A stretch of 64,000 nucleotides of DNA, taken from assembly GCF_001651865.1 (NCBI RefSeq), contig NZ_LPUX01000061.1, forward strand, positions 124,001 through 188,000, in the 5' to 3' direction. Positions 1 to 9,985 of this stretch are shown here, piece by piece (the stretch's first letter is position 1; each line of letters opens with the position of its first letter). The notes beneath the pieces were generated by a model. The model worked only from the letters and a program-made list of their open reading frames with translations. It was not told the DNA's origin and ran no database searches. This DNA comes from Sinorhizobium glycinis (lineage in GTDB: Bacteria; Pseudomonadota; Alphaproteobacteria; Rhizobiales; Rhizobiaceae). The translations under genes and the position numbers were made by a program.

Positions 1-183
1 GAACAGGAAAGGATCCTCGGCCGTAGTTTCGGTGATGCGCCCGATCGCGCCATAGACGGCGGCAATCGCGGTGAGCAGCACGAGCAGCATGATCAAATGC
101 ATCCGCGCGCTGGTCATATGATCGGCTGCTTCCTTGAAGGCGATGGTTGCCGTGCCTTTGAACGGTGAGCCTTCACGCCTCAT
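1..183 (-). CDS. ABC-2 type transporter permease, N-terminal fragment
   Basis: An open frame runs leftward off the window from an ATG at 183; 61 codons are visible. After about 23 mostly hydrophilic residues there is a hydrophobic segment (residues about 29-48, [19 protein letters not shown]), the expected first membrane helix of an ABC-2 permease. The ATG overlaps the last 11 bases of the upstream ATPase gene, so the two are translationally coupled. The permease assignment rests on this coupling plus the helix; the substrate is unknown. It is the last visible gene of the set HtrA, NEW3 protein, ATPase, permease, all read leftward. Confidence 0.7.
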   Translation of the reverse strand, partial: MRREGSPFKGTATIAFKEAADHMTSARMHLIMLLVLLTAIAAVYGAIGRITETTAEDPFLF

Positions 184-1111
184 GGACAACCTCCCGGAAA
201 TACCGATTATAGGCTTGGTCGAGCCGCGCTCGGCGAAGGTCCAAATTCTTCAGGGAACCACCAGCATCGACGACGAGGCGGGCGAGCTCCGGGCGAACAT
301 CGCGTTCGGCCTCGACAAGCCAATGGCCCTGGCGACCGGCTACGATCGACTTCACGCCCTTGGCCGACGTGCCTATTTCGGAAAGGTCGATGCCATCGGC
401 TTCGACATCGATGATGAATGCGCCTCCCCCGATCTTGTCGGCGAGCTCTTCGATGGTGCCGAGGAACCCGATCTTGCCGTTGCTAAACAAAGCGATGCGA
501 TCACACACCGTCTGCACCACGTTGAGCATGTGCGACGACAAAAGGATCGTCATGCCGTCGCGGCTCAGCGCCTGGATCAGCTCGAGCAATTCTTGGGTTG
601 ACTGTGGATCGAGGCCCGAGGTCGGTTCGTCCAGGATGGCGACGGAGCACTTGCGCATCAGAAGTTCGGCCACACCGAGCCGCTGACGCATGCCACGGGA
701 GTAGGTGCCGACATGGCGATCTGCCACCTCCGCCAACCGCGCCTTGTCGAGCGCCGCGGCAATGCTTTCCCTAGCAAGCTCGGCAGATATGCCGGCAAGG
801 CGAGCGGTATAGGCGAGGTTTTCTCGTCCTGACATGCTGTCGTAGAATCCGACGGCGTCAGGCAGATAGCCGACCTCTCGCTTTACCTCGAGCGGCTGGC
901 GCAGCGGGTCCTTACCGAGAATGCGCACGCTGCCCTCGGTCGGCTCGGTCAAACCCAGCAGCATCAGGATCGTGGTCGTTTTGCCGGCACCGTTCGGTCC
1001 GAGCAAGCCGACGACTTCTCCGGCACGAACCGACAAATCGATTCCGGCAACAGCCACGGTGGAGCCGTAGCGCTTCATCAGTCCTTTTGCCTCTATGACC
1101 GTCGTGCTCAT
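173..1111 (-). CDS. ABC-2 type transporter ATP-binding protein
   Basis: A 312-residue ATPase with Walker A GPNGAGKT (38-45), signature YSRGMRQ (137-143) and Walker B VAILDEP (157-163), followed by the D-loop GLDP and an H-loop (SSH). The roughly 90 residues after the nucleotide-binding domain form the variable tail usual for drug/polysaccharide ABC-2 exporters and NosF-like proteins. It should energise the permease encoded just downstream. Its start overlaps the stop of the NEW3-domain gene by 4 bases (ATGA), and its end overlaps the permease start. Known for the family: export of lipids, drugs or polymers, or membrane-protein maturation. The substrate cannot be told from sequence. Confidence 0.9.
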   Translation of the reverse strand: MSTTVIEAKGLMKRYGSTVAVAGIDLSVRAGEVVGLLGPNGAGKTTTILMLLGLTEPTEGSVRILGKDPLRQPLEVKREVGYLPDAVGFYDSMSGRENLAYTARLAGISAELARESIAAALDKARLAEVADRHVGTYSRGMRQRLGVAELLMRKCSVAILDEPTSGLDPQSTQELLELIQALSRDGMTILLSSHMLNVVQTVCDRIALFSNGKIGFLGTIEELADKIGGGAFIIDVEADGIDLSEIGTSAKGVKSIVAGRQGHWLVEAERDVRPELARLVVDAGGSLKNLDLRRARLDQAYNRYFREVVHEA

Positions 1112-2295
1112 CGCCGTCCATACCTCATCACCGCCAGGCCGAGGACGAGCACCGCGGTTGCGATGACGCCAAGTCCGGCCATGCCCCAGATCGTCGACGT
1201 GTTGACGGTGACGCGGAACTGAGCCGACTCCGACACGGGCCCGCCGCTCGCGCGCACCGAGACCATGTAGTCGCCCGCTATTGCCTTTTCAGAAGGGGTA
1301 ATCCTGACGTTCACCTGTCTCGTAGCATCGGGCGCGATCAGATCGACGCGCACGGGCTCGAATTCGACTTTCCAGCCCGACGGGGGGCTGGCCGACAGTT
1401 CAATGTCGGTCGCAGGCGCACTGCCATTGTTGGCGAGCGCGAACGGGAAGCTCGCTTCCTTGCCGGCCTCCGCCTGTCCGGAGAGGCGTTCCTGCGGCCC
1501 AGTCAATGTAACGTCGGGCTGGCCGGTTACTTCAATACTGAGCTCAGTCGTAGCGCTCGCTCCACCGCCCGCCACTTCGACCACGACCGGGTAGCGGCCA
1601 GCCGGTGCTGACCTCGGCGGTGTCACTTCCAATGTCACGTTCTCGCTCGCCCCGGCCTCGATCGGCAAGCCGGTAATCTCTTCCGAGCCATAGCCGCGCT
1701 TGAAGCGTGACTGAAATCCATCGGGCACATTGGCGGCGAGACTGAACAGGTTCTCTTCCGCGCCGTCATTGGTGGCTTCTATCTTGAAACTGAATGTGGA
1801 GCTGGCCGTACCTCGCAGCGCCGGCAGCTCGGATTTCAGCTCCAAGCCACCCTCCGCCGCCTCCGATAGTTTCACCACAAGGGGAAGATCGGCGGTCTGG
1901 TTTGCATATCGCGCTTTCACGTTAATCGGAACGCGCTCGCCACTAGCGCCCTCAGGCGGCGTCAGTTCCAGATTGATTTCCTGCGTCGCATCTGGCGCCA
2001 CGATGACAGCCGAAATCTCGCGGTTGCCGCCCCTTAGCGACCACGCCCAGCCTTCGGGAACGCCTGTAACTTCGAGTGACGCCCGCTGCGGCGGCAGATT
2101 GTCATTGCGCAGCGTCAGCGGGATCGTTTCCGTTTCTCCGGGGCGGATCGCCAGTTCCGGATGCGGTGTCGTGAGCCAGAAGCCGGTAAGCTTGGCGACT
2201 TCCTGCTGCTGGTCCTGAGCAACAGCCGGTGTGCATGCAAATGTCGCTCCAAGGGCCAATGCTGCTGCAGTGATCCATCGAGCAATTGTCCTCAT
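1108..2295 (-). CDS. NEW3-domain secreted, membrane-anchored protein
   Basis: A 395-residue protein with a signal peptide (cleavage after AVA, about residue 26), a long stretch of Ig-like beta repeats with the NEW3 pattern (several copies of LxLTPP/VTPP followed by G-x-Y-x-V), and a single C-terminal helix (about 369-391) ending in RYGRR. The topology is therefore a periplasmic beta-sandwich array tethered to the inner membrane. An AAGGGAGA ribosome site precedes the ATG. It sits between an HtrA protease and an ABC-2 exporter in one leftward transcription unit, so it is probably the extracytoplasmic partner of that exporter. Function is inferred from context only. Confidence 0.8.
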   Translation of the reverse strand: MRTIARWITAAALALGATFACTPAVAQDQQQEVAKLTGFWLTTPHPELAIRPGETETIPLTLRNDNLPPQRASLEVTGVPEGWAWSLRGGNREISAVIVAPDATQEINLELTPPEGASGERVPINVKARYANQTADLPLVVKLSEAAEGGLELKSELPALRGTASSTFSFKIEATNDGAEENLFSLAANVPDGFQSRFKRGYGSEEITGLPIEAGASENVTLEVTPPRSAPAGRYPVVVEVAGGGASATTELSIEVTGQPDVTLTGPQERLSGQAEAGKEASFPFALANNGSAPATDIELSASPPSGWKVEFEPVRVDLIAPDATRQVNVRITPSEKAIAGDYMVSVRASGGPVSESAQFRVTVNTSTIWGMAGLGVIATAVLVLGLAVMRYGRR

Positions 2296-2337
2296 CTCAT
2301 TCTCCCTTCGACGTTCGATATCCGTGCGCGCGGCGAC

Positions 2338-3681
2338 CTAACCGATCACCAGGAACAGTTTCGAGCCGCCGCGAAACAGATCGAGCGCAATCGTACCTCC
2401 GGCATCCTTTAACGCCGCGGCGAGCTCCGCGACGGTCGCGATCGGTTGGCGATTGACGGCAACGATCACGTCGCCCATGCGCAAACCCGATCGCTCTGCT
2501 GCGCTGCCCTCTTCAATGTTGGAGACAACCACATTACCTGCCGCATCCTCGAACTGCGCGCCCTGCAGGGGAGCGGGTATCGCCTCGGCCCCAGCTTTTG
2601 CCGAGGCCGGCTCAATGCGCATTGTCACCGTTTTGCGAGCCCGATCGCGCAGATATTCGATCTCAACCTGCGATCCGATCTGAGCCAGGCCGATACGATT
2701 GCGGAGATCTGCCGAGCCGGTGATTTTGCGATTGTTGACGGCGAGGATGACATCGCCCGCTTGAAGGCCGGCATGCGCCGCCGGCGAATTCTGCTCGACG
2801 CTGCCGACGACGGCGCCGGAGCTCTCCTCTATGCGGAGCGCTTCGGCCAGGTCGGGCGTCAGGTCCTGAACGGAGATGCCGATCCGGCCACGCCGCACTT
2901 CGCCATGCTTGATCAGTTGCTCCATCACGGCCGAGGCCATCGCGATCGGAACCGCAAAGCCAATGCCGACATTGCCGCCGGCTGGCGCGATGATCGCGGT
3001 GTTGATGCCGACCAGCAGGCCGTCCGCCGTGACCAGCGCGCCTCCCGAGTTGCCGGGATTGATGGAAGCATCCGTCTGGATGAAATCCTCGTAGCCCTCG
3101 ACATTGATACCGCCGCGCCCAAGGGCGCTGACGATACCGGAGGTCACGGTCTGACCAAGCCCGAACGGGTTGCCGATCGCGACGACGGAGTCGCCCACCC
3201 GGAGCGCACTGGAATCGCCCAGGGGCAGGGCCTTCAGCTTTTGAGCCTCGATCTTCAGCAAAGCTACATCGGTTGCCTCGTCGCTGCCGACCAGTTCGGC
3301 CGTGAACCGGCGGCGGTCCTTCAGGGTCACGACAACCTCGCCGGCGTCCGCGACGACGTGGTGATTGGTGAGGATATAGCCTTTGTCGGCATCAACGATG
3401 ACTCCGGAGCCAGCGCTCAGGCGCTGCTGCTGCTGCTCAGGCAAGTTGAAATATCGACGGAAAAACGGATCGTTGTAGAGTGGGTTGGTTTCGGCCGGAG
3501 CTCGGGACCTCACTGCAATGTTGACGACCGCCGGCGTGATCTCCTGGAGGACGTCAGCTAGGGAACGTTGAGTGCCTGTCGAGATGGCGGCCTGCGGCTG
3601 CGCCGCCGGTGGCGGCCCAGGAACCATAACGAGGACGAGTGCGGCGAATACGCCAACATATTTCGACGAACGCGTGGTCAT
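2338..3681 (-). CDS. HtrA/DegP-family periplasmic serine protease
   Basis: From the chosen ATG the protein is 447 residues: an N-terminal membrane/signal segment (about 8-22), a trypsin-like protease domain and two PDZ domains (about 270-355 and 370-447). The catalytic triad is visible as His108 (NHHVV), Asp138 (ATDVAL) and Ser212 (GNSGG). A Q-rich LA-loop (PEQQQQR) lies before the core. The frame is open for 34 codons further upstream, but that stretch is arginine/proline-rich and would bury the signal segment, so I prefer 3681. It degrades or refolds damaged envelope proteins. It lies 187 bases after groEL and 42 bases before the NEW3 gene. Confidence 0.9.
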   Translation of the reverse strand: MTTRSSKYVGVFAALVLVMVPGPPPAAQPQAAISTGTQRSLADVLQEITPAVVNIAVRSRAPAETNPLYNDPFFRRYFNLPEQQQQRLSAGSGVIVDADKGYILTNHHVVADAGEVVVTLKDRRRFTAELVGSDEATDVALLKIEAQKLKALPLGDSSALRVGDSVVAIGNPFGLGQTVTSGIVSALGRGGINVEGYEDFIQTDASINPGNSGGALVTADGLLVGINTAIIAPAGGNVGIGFAVPIAMASAVMEQLIKHGEVRRGRIGISVQDLTPDLAEALRIEESSGAVVGSVEQNSPAAHAGLQAGDVILAVNNRKITGSADLRNRIGLAQIGSQVEIEYLRDRARKTVTMRIEPASAKAGAEAIPAPLQGAQFEDAAGNVVVSNIEEGSAAERSGLRMGDVIVAVNRQPIATVAELAAALKDAGGTIALDLFRGGSKLFLVIG

Positions 3682-3832
3682 CTTTGGCCCCGATTTTTTC
3701 CAGATCCTCCTTCGGGAGCGGGCTGGCGGCTTCGGGTCCAGCCTGTCGGAGCCACGTCTCGGGCTCCTGCCGACCTGCTCCAAACCTGTTCGAACGCTTT
3801 ACCCATCGAGGGGCAAGGCATCGGTTCACGGG

Positions 3833-3855
3833 GTCCGCGCCCGTCAGGCGCGGAC
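3833..3855 (-). terminator. Hairpin downstream of groEL
   Basis: A perfect 9-bp stem, GTCCGCGCC paired with GGCGCGGAC around a 5-base loop, lies 13 bases past the groEL stop. There is no T tract, so it may be a weak terminator or a 3'-end stabiliser rather than a classical intrinsic terminator. Confidence 0.45.
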
Positions 3856-3867
3856 CTATCGCTTCGG

Positions 3868-5508
<1,641 letters not shown>

Positions 5509-5524
5509 TCAATCGGCCCGGCTC

Positions 5525-5839
5525 TCAGGCGACCTTCTTCGCCGAGGTTTCGCTCTCGATCACGCCCATCACGTCGGATTCCTTCATGATCAGCAGTTCC
5601 TCGCCATTGAGCTTGATCTCTGTGCCGGACCATTTGCCGAACAGAATGCGGTCGCCCGCCTTGACGTCGAGTTCGACAAGCTTGCCGCTATCATCGCGCG
5701 CGCCGGAGCCAACGGCGATGACCTCACCTTCCTGCGGCTTTTCCTTCGCCGTGTCGGGGATGATGATGCCACCGGCTGTTTTTTCCTCGGCTTCAATGCG
5801 GCGGACCAGGATGCGGTCATGCAAAGGACGGAACGTCAT
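5525..5839 (-). CDS. groES: Co-chaperonin GroES (10 kDa)
   Basis: A 104-residue GroES, slightly longer than the usual 95-98. It begins [29 protein letters not shown], the typical start including the GGIIIPD mobile loop that contacts GroEL. The ATG has a GAGGAGAG ribosome site at good spacing. It caps the GroEL ring. A 143-base leader separates the gene from a perfect CIRCE operator, with an RpoH-type promoter between the two. Confidence 0.98.
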   Translation of the reverse strand: MTFRPLHDRILVRRIEAEEKTAGGIIIPDTAKEKPQEGEVIAVGSGARDDSGKLVELDVKAGDRILFGKWSGTEIKLNGEELLIMKESDVMGVIESETSAKKVA

Positions 5840-5936
5840 CTCGCTCTCCTCGTGGACAAACAGGTTTTTTTAGACTCCTCCGCGCCGCATCCGGATCGAC
5901 GCGGAACGCGCGACGTTTTTGGCATCGCGCCAATCG

Positions 5937-5965
5937 ATCTGGTTTCAGATTTTTGGAGTTTCAAG
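5937..5965 (-). promoter_or_regulatory. RpoH (sigma-32) promoter for groESL
   Basis: On the minus strand CTTGAA (5965-5960) is followed after exactly 17 bases by CCAGAT (5942-5937), an excellent match to the alphaproteobacterial heat-shock promoter pattern CTTGAA-N17-CCANAT. It lies about 100 bases upstream of the groES ATG, giving a leader of roughly 90 nt. Confidence 0.8.
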
Positions 5966-5982
5966 AGGGTGATGAAACTTTT

Positions 5983-6009
5983 TTAGCACTCCATGACATG
6001 GAGTGCTAA
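5983..6009. promoter_or_regulatory. CIRCE operator (HrcA binding site)
   Basis: Perfect consensus inverted repeat TTAGCACTC-N9-GAGTGCTAA. HrcA binds this element and represses chaperonin genes at normal temperature. Here it lies 17 bases upstream of the -35 element of the RpoH promoter rather than at the start site, so it may act on a second promoter or on the divergent hsp20 side as well. Confidence 0.97.
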
Positions 6010-6068
6010 AGCCATGATTTCGCAGCATCATATTTCGCCGATCCTGCTCTAATGGTCTCGACTCGCCT

Positions 6069-6097
6069 CTTGACCCGACGCTCTGGAGTCCCCAACT
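6069..6097 (+). promoter_or_regulatory. Candidate RpoH promoter for the first hsp20 gene
   Basis: CTTGAC (6069-6074), a 17-base spacer and CCAACT (6092-6097) fit the alphaproteobacterial heat-shock promoter pattern. The predicted start near 6104 gives a leader of about 90 nt that contains the ROSE-like structure. Confidence 0.55.
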
Positions 6098-6134
6098 CAT
6101 TCTTGTCGATGCCCAATTGGGGTCGGCCTGGTCA

Positions 6135-6194
6135 GGGAGCGCCGAGCTTCTTGGCGCTCCCTCGTATCTATGTTGCTCTACGGAGGATGTAGCT
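6135..6194 (+). promoter_or_regulatory. ROSE-type RNA thermometer in the hsp20 leader
   Basis: Two structures precede the ATG. The first is a stable 9-bp hairpin (6135-6143 with 6153-6161). The second is a weak hairpin (6168-6178 with 6182-6192) in which TTGCTC faces the ribosome site GGAGGAT, with several wobble pairs and one G-G opposition. The TTGCT/GGAGGAT pairing with an unpaired-type G is the hallmark of ROSE elements, which block translation of rhizobial small heat-shock genes until the helix melts on heating. Confidence 0.8.
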
Positions 6195-6656
6195 ATGAGA
6201 ACAAACCTCGACTTTGCCCCCTTCTACAGGTCAAGCATCGGCTTCGACCGCATCTTCGACCTGCTCGAAAACGCCAGCCTCAACGCCGATAACTGGCCGC
6301 CCTACAACATCGTCAAACTTGGCGAAGATGCCTACCGAATCGCTATCGCGGCGGCGGGTTTCGCGGAGGACGAACTGACGATCACCCATGAAGCGAACAT
6401 GCTCGTGGTCAACGGCGTGAAATCGGAGGACGAAGAGGTACAATACCTCCATCATGCACTTCCTGTACGACCGTTTGTTCGGCGATTTGAACTCGCCGAT
6501 CATGTGATCGTCGAGGGCGCAAAGCTCGAAAACGGGCTTCTCGTTATCACCCTCAGGAAGGAAATACCCGAGGAGATGAAGCCGCGTCGGATCGCCATCG
6601 AAACCGAGATGACGAAACCAGCTTCGAAGCAGATCGTAGGCGACAAGGCAGCCTAG
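6195..6656 (+). CDS. Small heat-shock protein, IbpA-like (class A Hsp20)
   Basis: From the ATG placed 4 bases after the ROSE hairpin (ribosome site GGAGG) the protein is 153 residues. It begins MRTNLDFAPFYRSSIGFDRIF and carries the alpha-crystallin domain from about residue 37 (PPYNIVKLGEDAYRIAIAAAGF) to the GLLVITL motif (about 114-120). The class A N-terminus resembles E. coli IbpA/B and rhizobial HspA. It binds unfolding proteins without ATP and hands them to other chaperones. The frame extends 26 codons upstream, but that would run through the thermometer, so the internal ATG is correct. Confidence 0.95.
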   Translation: MRTNLDFAPFYRSSIGFDRIFDLLENASLNADNWPPYNIVKLGEDAYRIAIAAAGFAEDELTITHEANMLVVNGVKSEDEEVQYLHHALPVRPFVRRFELADHVIVEGAKLENGLLVITLRKEIPEEMKPRRIAIETEMTKPASKQIVGDKAA

Positions 6657-6674
6657 ACGGCGCGCACCGCTCGA

Positions 6675-6700
6675 ACCTCGCCTGTCGCCGGGCAGGCGAG
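6675..6700 (+). terminator. Hairpin between the two hsp20 genes
   Basis: A 9-bp stem CCTCGCCTG/CAGGCGAGG with an 8-base loop, 18 bases after the first hsp20 stop and not followed by a T tract. It may limit read-through into, or stabilise the message before, the second gene. Confidence 0.4.
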
Positions 6701-6758
6701 GGGAGGGAAACTGCGCCGAACCAAGAGGAGAGAATGAAACCGAAGAAAGGATGAAGCC

Positions 6759-7268
6759 ATGAATGTACGTGACCTGATCCCGTGGAACCGTGGCAGCAGC
6801 CAGGTCCCGAGCGTCTATCGCGGCGATGAGATGGATCCGTTCCTGTCGTTGCACCGCAATGTAAACCGTCTGTTTGACGACGTCTTCCGCGGCTTCGGTC
6901 AGCCATCGGCGTTCGGTGGCATGACGCCCTTCAATGGATCGTGGCCGACCGTGGAGGTCGAGGAGAACGACAACGAGATCCGCGTGATAGCGGAGGTTCC
7001 GGGCATCGATCCAGACGATGTCGAGGTGCTGCTGGACGATGGTGTGCTTACGCTTCGCGGCGAGAAGAAATCGGAAACCGAGGACAAGGATCGCCGGTTC
7101 ACAGAGCGCTACTACGGGCGCTTCGAACGGCGGCTGGCTCTTGGTGGCCAGGTCGATGAGAACAAGGTCGCCGCGACATTCAAGAACGGTCTTCTCGCAG
7201 TGACATTGCCGAAGACCGAAAAGGCGCGAACTAACGTCAAGCGCATTACGATCGACAGCACCAAATGA
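6759..7268 (+). CDS. Small heat-shock protein, class C Hsp20
   Basis: A 169-residue Hsp20 starting MNVRDLIPWNRG, with an alpha-crystallin domain from about residue 61 (PTVEVEENDNEIRVIAEVPG) to GLLAVTLPK (about 148-156). The N-terminus (FLSLHRNVNRLFDDVF) is that of the second rhizobial Hsp20 class, different from the gene just upstream, so they are not recent duplicates. An AAGGATG site precedes the ATG; no ROSE hairpin is seen. Cytoplasmic holdase. It is probably cotranscribed with the first hsp20, 102 bases upstream. Confidence 0.95.
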   Translation: MNVRDLIPWNRGSSQVPSVYRGDEMDPFLSLHRNVNRLFDDVFRGFGQPSAFGGMTPFNGSWPTVEVEENDNEIRVIAEVPGIDPDDVEVLLDDGVLTLRGEKKSETEDKDRRFTERYYGRFERRLALGGQVDENKVAATFKNGLLAVTLPKTEKARTNVKRITIDSTK

Positions 7269-7275
7269 TACCGAC

Positions 7276-7304
7276 GCCAGCCGGCGCGGAATGGCCCGGC
7301 TGGC
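7276..7304 (+). terminator. Hairpin after the second hsp20 gene
   Basis: GCCAGCCGG pairs with CCGGCTGGC around an 11-base loop, followed by AGTTTG. Placed 8 bases after the stop codon; a likely terminator with a poor T tract. Confidence 0.5.
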
Positions 7305-7332
7305 AGTTTGCGAGCGAGCAAGGACGACCTCG

Positions 7333-7719
7333 ATGACCGGGCCCCTGAAGCGGGACGTGCAAACGAACCGTGCTAACCGGAAGTTCGAAGAGCATGTCGA
7401 CTTGCGCCCTACGATCGACATCAACGGATCGCAAATGGGCGGTGATCGTCTCGCGCGTATTTTTCGGCCGTCACGCTCGGTGATGACTTCGGCGCGCGTG
7501 TCGAGGCGACCCTGGCTGCTGGTTTTCGAACAGCAAGTCCCGCCCGTTATCGACTATCTGATGGGCTACACGGGCGGGAGGGACACGCTGACTCAGGTCG
7601 AACTGCGTTTTCCATCCCGCGATGCCGCCATTGCCTACGCCGAACGAAACAAACTGGATTACATTGTCGTGGACGACAGGGGCGTGACCTGTAGTTTTCG
7701 AGTGAGGGAGCGTGCTTAG
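7333..7719 (+). CDS. ETC complex I (NDUFS4-like) subunit-family protein
   Basis: A 128-residue soluble protein. Residues about 57-107 (RPWLLVFEQQVPPVIDYLMGY, then DTLTQVELRF, then AIAYAERNKLDYIV) match the conserved core of the NDUFS4/18-kDa accessory subunit family of respiratory complex I. The ATG at 7333 has AAGGACG in front and is preferred over an in-frame ATG 14 codons upstream. Bacterial members are normally found away from heat-shock genes. Here it follows two hsp20 genes, so it may protect or repair complex I under stress; that role is inference. No membrane segment is present. Confidence 0.75.
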   Translation: MTGPLKRDVQTNRANRKFEEHVDLRPTIDINGSQMGGDRLARIFRPSRSVMTSARVSRRPWLLVFEQQVPPVIDYLMGYTGGRDTLTQVELRFPSRDAAIAYAERNKLDYIVVDDRGVTCSFRVRERA

Positions 7720-7919
7720 CTTCTCCATCGATGCTCGAGGGTAGGTTTCCCTTTCAGTCCCGTCGTTTGCGATCGGCAGAAGGCCCCCGCTGCGGCGGCC
7801 TTCATGACGCTTACCAGCTCTATCGAAACACTTTGAGGCGATGGCCAAAGCTCTGGCGCGCCGCCGAGCAAATTCTCGCAAGTGCGGGGCACTTAAAGTG
7901 CCAGCCCACTTTAGCCGTT

Positions 7920-8222
7920 CTAGGCAAGCGAGCGCTGACCGCCAGCGCCCGTCTTCGTCCCGAGCGGTCCGTCCGCGAGCGTCGACATGCCCGCATCTCG
8001 GCAGGCCTCAATGAACGCCTCGCGCGCGATGGCGACTGGCGTCATTCGGTTGAGAGCACGGCGGCACGTTTGAACCGCCCGATTGTATTTTCCGCCTCGA
8101 TCGCTCGCCCAATCCTCTACGAGGAAATCGAGCACATCGTTCACAGAAGCGAAGACCTGGGGCGCCCGGCCCTTCATGTGAACGGTGACGGGAGTCATCC
8201 AGACCAATTCCGGGTTGAGCAT
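7920..8222 (-). CDS. DUF982-domain protein
   Basis: A 100-residue protein with the rhizobial DUF982 layout: a short beta region (PVTVHMKGRAPQVFASVNDVLDFL), a central WASDRGGKYNRAVQTCRRAL helix and a C-terminal AREAFIEACRDAGM. DUF982 proteins are abundant in Rhizobiales and have no known function. The start at 8222 is set by a strong AAAGGAGGACATC ribosome site; an ATG six codons upstream lies before that site and is rejected. It is read against its neighbours and appears monocistronic. Confidence 0.85.
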   Translation of the reverse strand: MLNPELVWMTPVTVHMKGRAPQVFASVNDVLDFLVEDWASDRGGKYNRAVQTCRRALNRMTPVAIAREAFIEACRDAGMSTLADGPLGTKTGAGGQRSLA

Positions 8223-8630
8223 GATGTCCTCCTTTCGCATTCACACCGGATGAAAAAGAAGTGGAAAACATATTGGTGCGAATTAGCGAAATTCAAGCTC
8301 GCAGAACCAAGCGCCGTACTCACAATTCACGCCTTACTTGGCGCAAGATCTGAACAGCAGGAGGCGGGGCGAGGCGTGGCCTGGAGGATGCCCACTAGTT
8401 TGGTCGACAACCGCGCCTTGGGCGGGACCGGTCGGTCCGGGTGCATGCAGTTCTTCTGGTTCCGCAAACGCATCCATTTAGCGAACAGTATCCCGATACG
8501 CCCGCTCAATCGGGAGGTAATCACCGGAGAGGATGGGCAAGGTCGACTGGAAAGCCCATATTGAGCACTTGCCATAGAGGCGCCGCGCGCCTCAAAGCCT
8601 AAGCGCAGGTCAAATCGATGGAGGTCATCG
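8223..8630. other. Intergenic region between DUF982 and cbpA
   Basis: No convincing coding frame on either strand. A perfect 7-bp hairpin (GAGGCGC-CGC-GCGCCTC, 8577-8593) sits 37 bases before the cbpA start and could be part of its leader. No clear heat-shock promoter was recognised. Confidence 0.5.
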
Positions 8631-9548
8631 GTGACTGAGGATCCATATCAGATTCTGGGCGTTCCGCCTACAGCCACACAGAACGACATTCGAAAGGCCT
8701 ATCGCAAGCGCGCAAAGGAATTGCATCCGGACCTGCATCCCGGCGACGAGGAGGTAGAAGCTCAATTCAAGGCACTTTCGGCAGCCTACCATCTACTAAA
8801 CGATCCCGAGCTGCGCGCCCGTTTCGACCGCGGCGAGATCGATGCTTCCGGGGCGGAGCGGCCCCAGCAACGTTTCTACAGGAACTTTGCCGATACGGAT
8901 CAGGCCGGCCGGTATACGTCGGCGGGAGGAGCGGGCGAATTCGAGGATCTGTCCGACATCTTCTCCGATCTGTTCGGTCAGCACAGGAGTGGGGGTCGTT
9001 TCCAAGCGCGCGGGCAGGATGTGCATTACCAGTTGGAGACCGAGTTCCTGGATGCCGTCAACGGCGCCCGGCGCCGCATCACCCTTTCCGACGGGAATAC
9101 GCTCGATTTGACCATTCCGCCCGGCACGCGTGATGGCAGCACGCTGCGGCTGAGAGATAAGGGAGCGCCAGGAATTGGCGGCGGGCCGCGCGGAGATGCC
9201 CTCGTCGAAATCAGAGTCCGCTCGCACCCGGTTTTCCAGCGCAAGGGCGACGACATCGAGGTCGATTTGCCAATCACGCTCTACGAAGCGGTGCTCGGGG
9301 CAAAGATCGAGGTGCCGACCGTCTCCGGACGGGTATCGATGACCGTGCCGAAAGGGTCGAACACCGGCGATGTCCTGCGTCTCAGGGGGAAGGGGGTGAA
9401 GAGTGGACATGGCCCCGCTGGCGATCAGCGTGTCAAGCTGCAGGTGGTTTTGCCCGACAAGGTAGATCCGGCTCTCGAGGCTCTCATGGAAACCTGGCGC
9501 CGGGCGCATCCTTATGATCCGCGGGATATGCTAAGGAGGGCGTCATGA
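8631..9548 (+). CDS. cbpA: CbpA-type DnaJ co-chaperone
   Basis: A 305-residue type II (zinc-finger-free) J protein. The J domain is residues 5-66 with HPD at 32-34, then a Gly/Phe linker (about 95-122), then two C-terminal substrate-binding beta domains (about 128-290) with the FLDAVNGARRRI and TLYEAVLGAKIEVPT motifs typical of CbpA. It stimulates DnaK ATPase and delivers clients. The start is GTG with GGAGG spaced 7 bases before it. The stop overlaps the ATG of the CbpM-like gene by 4 bases, so the co-chaperone and its modulator are made together. Confidence 0.93.
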   Translation: MTEDPYQILGVPPTATQNDIRKAYRKRAKELHPDLHPGDEEVEAQFKALSAAYHLLNDPELRARFDRGEIDASGAERPQQRFYRNFADTDQAGRYTSAGGAGEFEDLSDIFSDLFGQHRSGGRFQARGQDVHYQLETEFLDAVNGARRRITLSDGNTLDLTIPPGTRDGSTLRLRDKGAPGIGGGPRGDALVEIRVRSHPVFQRKGDDIEVDLPITLYEAVLGAKIEVPTVSGRVSMTVPKGSNTGDVLRLRGKGVKSGHGPAGDQRVKLQVVLPDKVDPALEALMETWRRAHPYDPRDMLRRAS

Positions 9549-9883
9549 GACTGACAGAGGGGCAGGTTCTCGAACTCTTCCGCACTCTCACGGCCAGACA
9601 GTTGCGCCAGTGGGTGCGTCGCGGCTGGATCGTGCCGTCTCAAGTAGAGAGCGTACCACTATTCGATGATGTCGACATCGCTCGACTCCGCCTGGTTTGT
9701 GAACTCCGGGACGACATGAACGTCAATGATGACGCCGTGCCGATCATCCTCGCGCTGTTGGATCAGCTCTATGGTTTGAGACGAGAGCTCAGAACGATTG
9801 CGGGCGCCCTGCGGCGTCAGCCTGATGACGTCCGTCAGGAGGTCATGCGGGCCCTTTCGGTCATCGTGACGCGACAACAATAG
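9545..9883 (+). CDS. cbpM: CbpM-like chaperone modulator
   Basis: A 112-residue MerR-HTH-like protein (residues about 4-60, with QLRQWVRRGWIVPS) followed by a helical segment (LALLDQLYGLRRELRTI). CbpM binds the J domain of CbpA and inhibits it in E. coli. The pairing with cbpA by an ATGA overlap is the strongest evidence for the assignment; the sequence itself is short and diverged. Confidence 0.85.
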   Translation: MRLTEGQVLELFRTLTARQLRQWVRRGWIVPSQVESVPLFDDVDIARLRLVCELRDDMNVNDDAVPIILALLDQLYGLRRELRTIAGALRRQPDDVRQEVMRALSVIVTRQQ

Positions 9884-9985
9884 TGAAGTTGGCATCGTCC
9901 TTCACTGATCCGCCTTCCCAATTTGTCCATGTTGCGTCGGCAACTTGATCGGTGCCCCGGTGTGGTGCCAAGCCATGAAGGCGGG

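Noticed and set aside
2446..3561. 371-codon plus-strand frame opposite the HtrA gene
   Set aside because: Antisense to an intact catalytic triad and two PDZ domains; no ribosome site or domain.
6231..7424. 397-codon minus-strand frame across both hsp20 genes
   Set aside because: It spans two clear alpha-crystallin genes and their gap and shows no family motif.
7888..7902. 15-base dyad GGCACTTAAAGTGCC between genes
   Set aside because: Perfect but isolated, at the 3' side of DUF982, with no promoter or second copy; no function can be supported.
8327..8575. 82-codon minus-strand frame before cbpA
   Set aside because: No ribosome site, no domain, biased composition; likely chance.
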